Source: Bernardetia sp. MNP-M8
Lineage (GTDB): Bacteria; Bacteroidota; Bacteroidia; Cytophagales; Bernardetiaceae
NCBI RefSeq assembly: GCF_037126285.1
Contig: NZ_CP147012.1
Coordinates: 806,001 to 870,000, forward strand
Direction: 5' to 3'
DNA length: 64,000 nucleotides
The notes under the pieces are model-generated. The model ran no database searches and was not told the origin of the DNA. It saw only the letters and a program-made list of their open reading frames with translations. Shown here in pieces: positions 53,978 to 63,398 of this stretch. Each line of letters opens with the position of its first letter. Positions within the stretch are counted from its first letter, which is position 1. Made by a program: the position numbers and the translations under genes.

Positions 53978-54664
53978 ATGAAATTTATATACAAACTCTC
54001 ATTTCTGTTATTTTCTGTTTTTATCGTTTCTTCTTGTAATTTTGAGACTAATATACTCCTTGGAGAAATAGACCCTTTTTCCACACTAGAAGAAAATCAA
54101 CAATTTGTCAATGATGTTTTGGCATATGACCATGCTACTATGATGAAAGAAAAATTGAACTTAACAGATTCTACTGTTTTAGATGGCATTCAATATGAAA
54201 CAGAAAGCACAGAAAAAGCTATAAAATTAAAACTCAATCTTACTGGTTCTGCAATATCTCATACCAAAGAAATAAGTGATTACTTTACGAGTTTTTTTGA
54301 GCAGAAAGCACAACAATATAAAGAAAATGGAAAGAAATTAAGAGATGCAACATTGAAAGCAGCCTATTTTATTGATTCGATGGAAGAAGATAATTACGAC
54401 AATATGTGGAGTGAGTTTTCTCCCAAAGCGAAAGAAACAGCCACTAAAGAACAGTTTATAAAATCATTTGAGCCGTATAGCGATAAAGTAAAACAAGGAA
54501 AAAAACAGCTTTATAGTAGATTGATACAAAATAAAATAAGAGATTTTGAAGGTGAATTTTATATCATAAACTATATTTATGCAGAAAAATATCACATACA
54601 AGTTATTTTGCAGCCCATAGAAAATGAGTTGTTTGTTTCTAATTGTGTAGTAACAGCTCTTTAA
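53978..54664 (+). CDS. Lipoprotein, tandem paralog 1
   Basis: 228 residues with a lipobox (FIVSSC, Cys20). It shares MKFIYKL, the STLEENxxFxxxxL segment and NLTDSTVLDGI with the next gene. The mature part is acidic and alpha/beta; I recognise no named domain. Cell-envelope protein, role unknown. It starts 30 bp after the transporter gene. Confidence 0.65.
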   Translation: MKFIYKLSFLLFSVFIVSSCNFETNILLGEIDPFSTLEENQQFVNDVLAYDHATMMKEKLNLTDSTVLDGIQYETESTEKAIKLKLNLTGSAISHTKEISDYFTSFFEQKAQQYKENGKKLRDATLKAAYFIDSMEEDNYDNMWSEFSPKAKETATKEQFIKSFEPYSDKVKQGKKQLYSRLIQNKIRDFEGEFYIINYIYAEKYHIQVILQPIENELFVSNCVVTAL

Positions 54665-54693
54665 AATTTAACTCAATCAAACCCATTTCAAAA

Positions 54694-55398
54694 ATGAAAT
54701 TTATATACAAACTTTTGCTTCTTTTGCTTTTTGGTATTAGTATTTTTGCTTGTAGTTATAATCGTTTTGAGAAGTCTGTAATAAAAGGTATAAATTTGTA
54801 TTCTACTTTGGAGGAAAATGAAAGGTTTATAAAAGAAATATTTTACAATTATAATCCAAAAAACTTGGAAAAGGAATTATCTATTACTGATACTACAATA
54901 CTGAGTAAAATAGAAATTAACCCTATCAATGATGGTAAAAGTGTGAGTTTAGAGATTACATTTCATAACGAAGCTATTCAATATAAAGAAAAGACAAAAG
55001 AGTATTTGACCAAATTGGTAAATGCAAAAATTGAGCAGTACAAGTACAATGCTTACTTTTTAGATCAAGCAGAACAAAGATCAGAGTTTGTTTTTAAAAT
55101 GATTAATCAAGGACGATATGATGTAACCTGGAATGAAATGTCATCCAAACATCTTCGTTGGAGAAATACAGAGCAAGAGTTTTATAATGGATTAGATGAT
55201 ATTAAATCCAATATGAATTTATCTTTGAAAAGAAAATTGACTGAAAGAGTAATTTTGGATAAAGTAGAAGGAATTGAAAATACTCTTGTAAGTCTACATT
55301 ATTTATATGAAGATGGAAGCTATTTGGAAATGATTTTAGAAGACGCAGCAGACAATATTAAATTGGTTGCTTTGGGTGGAAACTCTAAAAACAAGTGA
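54694..55398 (+). CDS. Lipoprotein, tandem paralog 2
   Basis: 234 residues from MKFIYKLLLLLLFG; an in-frame start at 54643 would overlap the upstream gene and has no signal peptide. Lipobox IFAC. The sequence is paralogous to the preceding gene (STLEENERFIKEI, SITDTTILSKIE). A local duplication is the simplest explanation. Confidence 0.65.
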   Translation: MKFIYKLLLLLLFGISIFACSYNRFEKSVIKGINLYSTLEENERFIKEIFYNYNPKNLEKELSITDTTILSKIEINPINDGKSVSLEITFHNEAIQYKEKTKEYLTKLVNAKIEQYKYNAYFLDQAEQRSEFVFKMINQGRYDVTWNEMSSKHLRWRNTEQEFYNGLDDIKSNMNLSLKRKLTERVILDKVEGIENTLVSLHYLYEDGSYLEMILEDAADNIKLVALGGNSKNK

Positions 55399-55435
55399 TT
55401 TTAGAAGTATATTATAAAATTCAAAAATAAAAAAA

Positions 55436-56014
55436 ATGAAAAAATCAATCACACTATTTTTTCTTTCTATATTTATTCTAGCTTCTTGCGCCCCAAAATA
55501 TGAGGTAGAAGTTCAGACAGAAAGAAACAAAAAAGACAAGCAATTTAAGGAAGGTGCTGGTTCGCCTATTCCGTATGATGACAGAAAGACTTTTGAAGGA
55601 TTGGATTATTATCCGATAGATTCTTCTTACTATGCTGTTGCTATGCTGACACTTACACAAGATGTAAAAGAGGTAAAACTCAAAACTTCACAAGGTAAAG
55701 ACCGAAGATTTAAAATGTATGCAAAGGCTGATTTTAAGCTAAAAGGCAAACCTCTATCTTTGAATATTTATAAAGCAATTGAAGATGGCGATGGCTTTTC
55801 TGTTTTATTTACAGACCAAACAAGTGGTAAAACTACATACGAAGTTGGGCGTTATATCGAACCTGAAATAAATGGACTTAGAGCCATTTTAGACTTTAAT
55901 CGTGCTTATAATCCATATTGTATTTACGATAAAAAGTATGATTGTCCAATTCCACCAGAAGGAAGTAATTTAGATATTGAGGTGTTAGCAGGAGAGAAAA
56001 TTTACAAAAAATAA
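55436..56014 (+). CDS. DUF1684 lipoprotein
   Basis: 192 residues with a lipobox (ILASC, Cys18). GDGFSVLFTDQTSGKTTYEVGRYIEPEI and the FNRAYNPYCIYDKKYDCPIPPEGSNLDIEV region match DUF1684. Function not established. It follows the two paralogous lipoproteins on the same strand and may share a transcript. Confidence 0.85.
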   Translation: MKKSITLFFLSIFILASCAPKYEVEVQTERNKKDKQFKEGAGSPIPYDDRKTFEGLDYYPIDSSYYAVAMLTLTQDVKEVKLKTSQGKDRRFKMYAKADFKLKGKPLSLNIYKAIEDGDGFSVLFTDQTSGKTTYEVGRYIEPEINGLRAILDFNRAYNPYCIYDKKYDCPIPPEGSNLDIEVLAGEKIYKK

Positions 56015-56410
56015 AAAATACATTAAAAATCAGCTTAGCTTTTACATAAAATTGTACAGTTTTAAGAAAGAATTACTTTTTTCTTACAATAATAATTAAG
56101 ACTTTTGTAGCAGCTAGTAAGAAGTAATGAAATTATTTTGTAAATTAGCTAGACAGATATAATTAATTATCAGAAATAGATAAAGTGGTGGTGAGATATT
56201 GATTTATTCTAATTTATTAGAAAGTTCTATCAAAATGCTCAAAAAACACAATTCTTTATGAGAATTATGTAACCTAACTTATATAAATTCAGTTCTAATA
56301 ATTAAATACAAATTCAATCAGAATAGAAAACTATTCAATACTCTGTATTTTTACCCTTTTATAAAAACACCCTAAAATTCCGAATGGCAAAACTCTAACT
56401 AATTATTTTT
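56015..56410. other. Intergenic region, no gene seen
   Basis: 396 bp of AT-rich DNA before the short T9SS protein. No stem-loop, aptamer or convincing open frame was recognised. Confidence 0.5.
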
Positions 56411-56851
56411 ATGAAATCAAATCCGTTTTTATCTTTTTCTAAAAAACCACCTCAACAGTCTAACTCATCTACTAAATTATCTTTTGTAATATTTGCAAAA
56501 TCTATTTTGGTAGCTCTAGTATTTTTTATGACTGTTTCGTTTTCGTATGCTCAAAATCTTCAAACTATTGCTTCTACTACACATGAAGCTGATAGAATTG
56601 AAATTTCAGAAGCCTATCCTAATCCAGCAACACATTATATTCAGTTTGATTATCGTCTTACTGATAGAATGTCAGAAGGAAAAATTACAGTTTTTAATCT
56701 TTTAGGAAGTGTAGTTGGAGAGCATATTTTGAATAAATATGATAACCGTCTTCAGATTCCTGTGGATAACCTAAAGGCAGGTATTTATTTTTATACGATT
56801 TCAGTAAATAATAAAAGCCTAATAACTAAGAAATTTGTAGTAAAACATTAA
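56411..56851 (+). CDS. Minimal T9SS type A protein: signal anchor plus sorting domain
   Basis: 146 residues. A long N-terminal region (about 1-50) contains a hydrophobic segment (SILVALVFFMTVSFSYAQ) as signal sequence; mature sequence is only ~95 residues. About 75 of these (AYPNPATHYIQFDY ... LKAGIYFYTISVNNKSLITKKFVVKH) are a type A Por-secretion domain. There is almost no cargo between signal and sorting domain. A terminator follows. Confidence 0.8.
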   Translation: MKSNPFLSFSKKPPQQSNSSTKLSFVIFAKSILVALVFFMTVSFSYAQNLQTIASTTHEADRIEISEAYPNPATHYIQFDYRLTDRMSEGKITVFNLLGSVVGEHILNKYDNRLQIPVDNLKAGIYFYTISVNNKSLITKKFVVKH

Positions 56852-56876
56852 TTTATGATACAATTATCTTACTGTT

Positions 56877-56914
56877 AAAAACACTTTTGCAATTTTGTAA
56901 AAGTGTTTTTTTTA
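56877..56914 (+). terminator. Terminator of the minimal T9SS protein
   Basis: AAAAACACTTTT pairs with AAAAGTGTTTTT, followed by T-run. Confidence 0.85.
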
Positions 56915-57078
56915 TGCTTTAAATTAGCTTCTTTGATTTTTAGTTCGGAATTCTCATAAAATAATTGTTTTTTTGTACCCACTTTCAAAATTTATCTTCG
57001 TGTTATGAAAACACTTTGCTTAGAGCATCGTTTGTAGTGCTTTAATTGTGTGTGATTTACTTATCTTTAGTCTTTGTT

Positions 57079-57984
57079 ATGAATTCTGTTTCTCCTCAAA
57101 AAATTCCTTTTTATCAAGTTGATGCTTTTGCTCCAAAATCTTTTAGTGGCAATCCTGCTGCTGTTTTTTTATGTGATGAAGCCTTAACAGATGAGCAGTA
57201 CTTGAACATTGCTAGAGAAATGTATCTTCCCGAAACTACTTTTTTGCGTCCTTTATTTGATGATTCGTCTGAAAAAATAACTACAAAAGAAGTCAAGAAC
57301 TGGAAAACAGCGACACTTTTTGAGGTTCGTTGGTTTATGATAAATGAAGAAACAAATCTTTGTGGACACGCAACCCTTGCAGCAGCACACGTAATTTTTG
57401 AAGAAATACAAAGTATTCACACAGAAGTAAGTTTTCGTACAAGAAGTGGGGATTTGCTTATCAAAAAAGAGAATTTTGAAGGCAAAGAAAATTATATCAA
57501 AATGCAATTTCCAGTAGAAGAGAAATTTGAGGAAAAAATACCTGATACTGATTTATTAAAGTATTTAGGAATTGAAAATCAAAAAATCAATTCTTGTATT
57601 TATTTTCCTATCAAACAAACCTTAATTTTAGAGTTTGAAAATAAAACCGAATTGGAAAATCTACAACCAAATTTTGAAAAATTAGTAAAAAATAAATATG
57701 AAATTCCTATCAAAAAAGTAGGAGTTACTACAAAAGGAGATTCCAAATATGATTTTATTTCTCGTTTGTTTTGTCCTTGGATTGGAATAGATGAAGATGC
57801 ACTCTCAGCAGTTTCACACGGACTTTTTGCAAAATACTGGCAATCTAAATTAAATAAAACTTCTTTCTTTGCATATCAAGCCTCAAAAAGAGGTGGAGAA
57901 ATTCATTTGGAATTATTAAAAGATAATCAAGTCTTGTTAATTGGAAAAGGAATTACTACTTTAGAAGGAAACGGAAGAATATAA
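57079..57984 (+). CDS. PhzF family isomerase/epimerase-like protein
   Basis: 301 residues from MNSVSPQKIPFYQVDAF; a longer GTG frame from 57046 is unlikely. FSGNPAAVF, the catalytic Glu in YLPETTFL, LCGHATLAAAHV and the C-terminal RGGEIHLEL are the PhzF/diaminopimelate-epimerase-like pattern. Cytoplasmic; the native substrate of this branch is unknown. It does not imply phenazine synthesis, as no other phz genes are present. Confidence 0.92.
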   Translation: MNSVSPQKIPFYQVDAFAPKSFSGNPAAVFLCDEALTDEQYLNIAREMYLPETTFLRPLFDDSSEKITTKEVKNWKTATLFEVRWFMINEETNLCGHATLAAAHVIFEEIQSIHTEVSFRTRSGDLLIKKENFEGKENYIKMQFPVEEKFEEKIPDTDLLKYLGIENQKINSCIYFPIKQTLILEFENKTELENLQPNFEKLVKNKYEIPIKKVGVTTKGDSKYDFISRLFCPWIGIDEDALSAVSHGLFAKYWQSKLNKTSFFAYQASKRGGEIHLELLKDNQVLLIGKGITTLEGNGRI

Positions 57985-58143
57985 ATTTAGAAGTTAGATT
58001 TATGAATTTAGAATGGAATAAAAATAACTCTTTTCTTGTATCGCAAAATCAAATTCTCTAAATCTAACTTTTATACTTATTATTACTACTGAATTCCTTA
58101 TTTCATTTTTACTTCTAACTTCTAAAATCTGACTTCTAAATTT
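57983..58143. repeat. Inverted repeat of TTTAGAAGTTAGATTT words
   Basis: The 19-base arms at 57983-58001 and 58125-58143 are complementary at 18 positions, and partial copies (AAATCTAACTT, ACTTCTAACTTCTAAA) lie between them. The block fills the gap from the PhzF stop to the tdk start. Confidence 0.6.
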
Positions 58144-58147
58144 ATTC

Positions 58148-58780
58148 ATGCACATCGAACCTACCATACATCATTTAGACCACCCTGTTGAGGGAGGTTG
58201 GATAGAAGTCGTCTGTGGCTCTATGTTTTCTGGAAAGACAGAAGAACTTATCCGTCGCCTTACTCGTGCCAAAATTGCACGTCAGTCAGTTCAGATTTTC
58301 AAACCTGCAATTGATACTCGTTATGATGACCAAAAAGTTGTTTCTCATAATCAAAATGAAATTGATTCGATAGCCGTCAAAAAGGCTACAGATATTCTGA
58401 CTATTTTAGAAGAGAAAAAATGTCAAGTTATCGGTATTGATGAAGCTCAATTTTTTGATAAAGAATTAGTAAATGTTTGTCAAATCTTAGCTAATCAAGG
58501 AAAACGAATTGTAATAGCTGGTTTGGATATGGACTTTGCAGGCAAACCTTTCGGAATTATGCCTCAGCTTTTATCTATGGCAGAATATGTGACTAAAGTT
58601 CACGCTATTTGTATGTGTTGTGGCAAAGTGGCTGCGTATTCTTTCCGTCTTACTCCGTCTAAACAAAAGATTTTATTGGGTGAAAAAACAGAGTACGAAG
58701 CTCGTTGTAGAAAATGTTTTGTAAAAGGAAATCTCAATCAAGAAACAGATTGTGAAAAGATATTGAAAAATGAGGTCTGA
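58148..58780 (+). CDS. tdk: Thymidine kinase
   Basis: 210 residues. P-loop CGSMFSGKT, the catalytic Glu in GIDEAQFF, lasso region and zinc Cys pairs in CMCCGKVAAYSFR and CRKCF. It phosphorylates thymidine for salvage. Type II family, cytoplasmic. It ends 13 bp before a convergent gene. Confidence 0.96.
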   Translation: MHIEPTIHHLDHPVEGGWIEVVCGSMFSGKTEELIRRLTRAKIARQSVQIFKPAIDTRYDDQKVVSHNQNEIDSIAVKKATDILTILEEKKCQVIGIDEAQFFDKELVNVCQILANQGKRIVIAGLDMDFAGKPFGIMPQLLSMAEYVTKVHAICMCCGKVAAYSFRLTPSKQKILLGEKTEYEARCRKCFVKGNLNQETDCEKILKNEV

Positions 58781-58793
58781 TGCTAGTAAAAAA

Positions 58794-59453
58794 CTATCTA
58801 TTTCGTTTAGCTAATTCATCAATTGCTTGTAATTCTATCAAAATGACTTCTTTTTTTAGTGCGCTAAGAAAAGCAAAGGCTGCCTCTGGAAAAGTTTTTT
58901 GGAAGTGTGCTTCCACTAGGTCTTCGTTTTGATGATGTAATAGTTCTACATCATTTTGAGAAACAAAAGGAGAGTTAAAATTCCATTTGTTATCAATTTT
59001 ATTCATTTCAGTTACATATTCTGTCAATTTTTTTTCTAATTTATAGCCCCTTCCTTTTTTATCTTTTCCTATAAAAAATAAAGTTGTAGCCTCTTTATAC
59101 GTTTTATCGGCAGGAATATTATCTAAAAAATGATTGAGGTCGTCATAAGTTTGGTCTATGTGTTGCAAAATAGTTTCGGTACGCTGACGAAGCAAGTTTC
59201 CTTTTCTTTTCATAGTAGGGTCTCCTTCTAAAGCTCGGTAGTGTATGTCATATAAAGCCTCTAAACTATCAGCAGCTTCTCTATTTTGTTTCTCTAATTT
59301 TTCAAAATGCAGAGCAGGCGAAAAATCAGACATTTCTGTTTCTTCATTTTTATTTGCTTGATTTTCTGAGCTACAAGCAAGACAAAACAAACTCAATATT
59401 CCTATTTTAGAATAAAAAAAGAATTGAAAACTAAAAGAAGATAAAATTTTCAT
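58794..59453 (-). CDS. Lipoprotein of unknown function
   Basis: 219 residues. The signal peptide ends in SLFCLACSS (Cys about 27). The mature part is helical and charged, with EKLEKQNREAADSLEALYDIHYRALE and a VELLHHQNEDLVEAHFQKTFPEAAFAFLSALKK segment. I recognise no family. Convergent to tdk. Confidence 0.65.
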   Translation of the reverse strand: MKILSSFSFQFFFYSKIGILSLFCLACSSENQANKNEETEMSDFSPALHFEKLEKQNREAADSLEALYDIHYRALEGDPTMKRKGNLLRQRTETILQHIDQTYDDLNHFLDNIPADKTYKEATTLFFIGKDKKGRGYKLEKKLTEYVTEMNKIDNKWNFNSPFVSQNDVELLHHQNEDLVEAHFQKTFPEAAFAFLSALKKEVILIELQAIDELAKRNR

Positions 59454-59523
59454 ACTGAATAATGAGTTTGTTTTCTTTTACAAAATTTACAAGGAATTGA
59501 AATTTTTATTAGCAATATAAAAG

Positions 59524-59985
59524 TTATTCATTGCTTATCAAACGACTTTCTGGGTGTGGGAGTTGCCAACGTTTTTTGAGTTCTTCAGGCAAAGCTGCAA
59601 TTTTTCTATTTTTATAATCAAAAAGAACCATTCCTGTCTTTACTTTCAAAATTTCTCTTCTTGATTCTTGGTCAATAAACTTATAATATAAATCAAAACC
59701 TGAAGAAGAAAGTCCTCCCACAGTTACATAAACTTCAAAAATATTTCCATAAAATCCTTCACCCTTAAACTGCATGGCTACATCTGCCATAATGACCCCT
59801 AAACCCATAATATCAAGCTCACTTTTAAAGCCTTCACTCATAAAAAATTGAACTCTAGCTTCGTGTACAAGACTAAGCATAGCATCATTTCCGATATGAC
59901 CTCCATAGTTTAGGTCTGTAATTCGAACAGGAATTTCTGTCTTAAATAAAAACTGATCTGGTAACTCTACTTTTACTCTATTCAT
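59524..59985 (-). CDS. Acyl-CoA thioesterase, 4HBT type
   Basis: 153 residues. ITDLNYGGHIGNDAMLSLVHEARVQFF is the 4-hydroxybenzoyl-CoA thioesterase/YbgC-like N-terminal hotdog helix (xDxNxxGHxxNxxxL), with LKVKTGMVLFDYKNRKIAALPEEL at the end. It probably hydrolyses acyl-CoA in the cytoplasm. A different subfamily from the YciA-like gene at 13669. Confidence 0.88.
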   Translation of the reverse strand: MNRVKVELPDQFLFKTEIPVRITDLNYGGHIGNDAMLSLVHEARVQFFMSEGFKSELDIMGLGVIMADVAMQFKGEGFYGNIFEVYVTVGGLSSSGFDLYYKFIDQESRREILKVKTGMVLFDYKNRKIAALPEELKKRWQLPHPESRLISNE

Positions 59986-60555
59986 TATCTGTATAGTTTT
60001 GAGGTTAAAAAATGGTTTGACAATCTAAACAAATTTAAACAAAAAAGTTCTATATTTATAAATACAATGTAAAACAGGGAAGTAAATACACTGTTCAATA
60101 AATTGTCTTGTGTTTTGGATTATTTTATTCCTATCAGACCCTTTCATATAAAATTAACCGTACGACTTTGTTGGTATCCTTATCAAGAATAAATAGAAAA
60201 ATAACATAGCTTTTATTGGTATTTTAGCATAGCGACACCAACAAACCTACTTATGAAATCTATTCTTAAACAGCGTTGTTGATTTTGTGTAGATTTTATA
60301 AAAAAAATCATTTGAAATTAGCTGTTTTTAACTTTATTCACAGATTATTTAGACTTGATGTACATTATACAAGACAGATTATGCAAACTAAAGAATTAGT
60401 TCTAAATATATTTTACTAAAAGAAGACTAATTAATTCTTGCATTTTAATAAAAAAATCATCAAATTGATACATTGATTAAATCCCTTACTAGAAATAATC
60501 AGAAATCAATTAAAATTGAATCCAAACTTCCCCTTTACATTCTTATAAAACTCAA
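59986..60555. other. Intergenic region with dispersed repeat copy B
   Basis: 570 bp between divergent genes. The only structure I support is the 60210-60274 repeat; no open frame or RNA family is seen. Confidence 0.5.
60210..60274. repeat. Dispersed stem-loop repeat, copy B (reverse orientation)
   Basis: Reverse complement aligns with 19468-19531: GNTGTTTAAGAAT, then TTTGTTGGTGTCGCT, A/TGCTAAAA, and the paired arm ACCAA. This copy is not bracketed by an obvious direct repeat. Confidence 0.7.
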
Positions 60556-63270
60556 ATGAGAGTAGCATTTTATTATATAAAAACAAAAAGTAATGTTATT
60601 TATTCCCCTATAAATAATTGCTTGTCTTTGTTTTTTATAAATGTTTTTATATTTATTTCTTTGTCAGTTATTGCACAAGTAGATGAGACTTCGCCTTTTT
60701 ATCAATTAGAAAAAGGAAATTATAATCAGGCTATTCGACACGCAAAAGCTGCACTAGAAGGCAGTAATAATGCACTTCAACGTGGGCAACTTCTTACCGT
60801 TATTTCTCGGGCATACCGTTATCAAGACGATTATTCTACAGCTCTTAATTATGCCGTTCAGGCAAATACACAATTTGATAGAGTCGAAAAGGAAAAAGAA
60901 AAAGCTGTTTTAGGTAAAGCTGAAATTTTTACAGAAATAGGACTTTTGTATCAAAACTGGCTTTCTTATGATAAGGCAATAGAAAATTTTGAGAAAGCAA
61001 AACAGCTTTATAAAGCCAACCAAAATCAAAAAGAAATAATAGAATTAAACAGAAAAATAGCTCATAATCAGTTTTTAAATGGAGAGTATGAAGAGTCTGA
61101 AAAAAACTATATAAAATTACTAGAAGAAGATAAAAAGACAGGAGACAAAGGGCTGATTTCTTTTTCGCTAGGAAAGCTGGCAATTGTAAGCAGAATTAAT
61201 AATCCTGAAAATTCCCTAAAATACTCCATTGAAAAGTATAATTTAGAAGTAGAGAAAAACAATAACTTAGAGCAGGTCGCTTTTGCAGCAAATAGTATTG
61301 GTTATTTATACAGACAGTTAGGACAAGAAAAAGAAGCTGTTTCTTATTTTGAAAAAGCACTTGAGGCTTTAAATAAAATTGATAGAAAAGACGAAATTGT
61401 ACTCAATAATTTGGGGGTGACTTATACAGCTCTAAAAAAATATCCTGCTGCACAAGAACAATATCAAGAGGCTTTAAAAATAAATCAAGAAAAAAATAAC
61501 ATTGCAGCTATTGCAGATTCATATAACTATTTAGGTGCAAATGAATATCTAGCAGCACATGCACAAGAAGCTAGAGTATATGTAGGAAAAGCAATTACGA
61601 TTGCTGAAAAAAATAATCAACAACAGGCTTTGGCAGATTCATATTTGCTTTTATCTAAAATATGGGAATACGAAGGCGATTTTAGACAGTCTCAAGAAGC
61701 ATTTAAGAAATATACAGATATAAAAAATAAGTTAGAAAAAGAAGCTTCCAAACAAAAAGAAGAGCTACAAAGACAACGTACAGAAGCTGAAAGACAAGAA
61801 AGTCAGCTTGTACAGTATGAAAATGAGAGAGAACAAGAACGTTTGAGATTGGAAAAAGTGAAAAGTGAAGCTGAAAAACAAGCAAAAGAAAATGAGCTTT
61901 TAAAAAGTGAAAATGAACTTCGCCAAAGTGAAACAAAAAATGCAGTTTTAAAAAATCAACAAACTCAACAAGCTCTTTTACTTGCCAAAAGTGAGCTTGA
62001 TGCAGCCAAAAGAAAAGAAGATATTCAGCTCTTAGAGATAGAGAGACAAAAAAATAATGCAAAACTAAGAGAACAAGCTCTTGAAGCCGAACAACAGAAA
62101 AAAGAAAAAGAAATTCTTGAACAACAAAACAAACTTCAAGAACTGGAAACAGAAAAGGAACGCTTAGAAGCATCAAAACAAAAATCTTCTAAATATATTG
62201 CTTATTTAATCGCTGTGGCTGCCATTATTCTTTTTGCATTTGCTTTAATAGCCTTTATTCAAAATAAAAAGAAAAACAAAAAAATTGAAGCTCAAAACAA
62301 ACTTTTAGAAAATCAAAAACAAGAAATCACACAAAAACACGAAGAACTTCAAGCATCAGAAGAAGAACTTAGACAAAATTCGGAAGAGCTTCAGACTACA
62401 AATGAACAACTTACTTTAGTCAAGATGAGTATAGAAGAAAAAAATCTTGCTTTAGGAGCTTCTTTAGTAGAATTAGAAAATCAGAAAGAAATTATTGAGA
62501 AAAAAAATCAAGATATTACTTCTAGTATCAATTATGCTAAGAGAATTCAGACAGCAATGTTACCTGATTTGGCTAAAGTAAAAAAAGCGTTGCCCGAATC
62601 ATTTATCTTTTTTCAGCCTAGAGATATTGTCAGTGGAGATTTTTATTGGTTTAGTCAAGTGTCCGAACAAAAATGTGTGATTGCAGCCTGTGATTGTACA
62701 GGACATGGCGTTCCAGGAGCATTTATGTCCTTGATTGGAAATGATGTTTTGAATGAAACTGTCAATGCTAGAAATATACATGAAGCAGATAAAATCCTTC
62801 ATGATTTACATTCTGGTGTTGTTAATGCACTCAACCAACGTGCTACTGATAACAGAGATGGAATGGACATGACTCTTTGTGTTATTGATAAAGAAAACAA
62901 ACAAGTCCATTTTGCAGGTGCAAAAAATGAAGTGGTTTATATTCAGAATGGAAATGTAGAACAACTTAAAGGAGATAAAATGCCGATTGGTGGAGAAAGA
63001 CTTGATATAGAACGCTTTTTTCACAAACAGACTGTTGATATAACAGCTCCCACTATATTTTATATGTTTTCTGATGGTTTTCAAGATCAATTTGGAGGCG
63101 ACAGAGGACGAAAATATATGAAAAAACGATTTAGAGAATTTTTAGTCGAAATCTGTAATCAACCTTTTGCAGAACAAGAACAGATTTTAAAACTAGAGTT
63201 TCAGTCGTGGTTAGCAGGAGAGTATCAACAAATAGATGATGTACTCGTAATTGGCTTTAAGGTAAGTTGA
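60556..63270 (+). CDS. TPR / coiled-coil / SpoIIE-type serine phosphatase
   Basis: 904 residues. A signal/anchor sequence (about 20-40, FINVFIFISLSVIAQ) precedes TPR repeats (about 45-390), then a long coiled coil rich in E, K and Q (about 395-545), one membrane helix (about 546-568, IAYLIAVAAIILFAFALIAF), a second coiled coil and a PP2C-like SpoIIE domain (about 655-904) with FQPRDIVSGDFYW, CDCTGHGVPGAFMS, MDMTLCVID and FYMFSDGFQDQFGG. The periplasmic TPR part probably senses a ligand and the cytoplasmic phosphatase acts on an anti-sigma-antagonist-like partner. No partner gene is adjacent. Confidence 0.93.
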   Translation: MRVAFYYIKTKSNVIYSPINNCLSLFFINVFIFISLSVIAQVDETSPFYQLEKGNYNQAIRHAKAALEGSNNALQRGQLLTVISRAYRYQDDYSTALNYAVQANTQFDRVEKEKEKAVLGKAEIFTEIGLLYQNWLSYDKAIENFEKAKQLYKANQNQKEIIELNRKIAHNQFLNGEYEESEKNYIKLLEEDKKTGDKGLISFSLGKLAIVSRINNPENSLKYSIEKYNLEVEKNNNLEQVAFAANSIGYLYRQLGQEKEAVSYFEKALEALNKIDRKDEIVLNNLGVTYTALKKYPAAQEQYQEALKINQEKNNIAAIADSYNYLGANEYLAAHAQEARVYVGKAITIAEKNNQQQALADSYLLLSKIWEYEGDFRQSQEAFKKYTDIKNKLEKEASKQKEELQRQRTEAERQESQLVQYENEREQERLRLEKVKSEAEKQAKENELLKSENELRQSETKNAVLKNQQTQQALLLAKSELDAAKRKEDIQLLEIERQKNNAKLREQALEAEQQKKEKEILEQQNKLQELETEKERLEASKQKSSKYIAYLIAVAAIILFAFALIAFIQNKKKNKKIEAQNKLLENQKQEITQKHEELQASEEELRQNSEELQTTNEQLTLVKMSIEEKNLALGASLVELENQKEIIEKKNQDITSSINYAKRIQTAMLPDLAKVKKALPESFIFFQPRDIVSGDFYWFSQVSEQKCVIAACDCTGHGVPGAFMSLIGNDVLNETVNARNIHEADKILHDLHSGVVNALNQRATDNRDGMDMTLCVIDKENKQVHFAGAKNEVVYIQNGNVEQLKGDKMPIGGERLDIERFFHKQTVDITAPTIFYMFSDGFQDQFGGDRGRKYMKKRFREFLVEICNQPFAEQEQILKLEFQSWLAGEYQQIDDVLVIGFKVS

Positions 63271-63336
63271 TTTATTACATCAAAGTAAATCACAATTATT
63301 TTTTTCATAAATTTATAGCATCAAAAAAAATATAAG

Positions 63337-63370
63337 AAGCGAACAAAAACTTGTTCGCTTTCTCTTTTTG
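63337..63370 (+). terminator. Terminator of the SpoIIE phosphatase gene
   Basis: AAGCGAACAA pairs with TTGTTCGCTT, followed by a T-rich tract. Confidence 0.8.
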
Positions 63371-63398
63371 CTTAGCAATCAAAAATATAATTAATACA

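Noticed and set aside
57079-57984. Phenazine biosynthesis locus
   Set aside because: A single PhzF-like gene occurs in many organisms that make no phenazines; no other phz gene is present.
61703-62176. 157-codon antisense frame in the phosphatase coiled coil
   Set aside because: Leu/Phe-rich reverse of a Glu/Lys/Gln-rich coiled coil, a known artefact.
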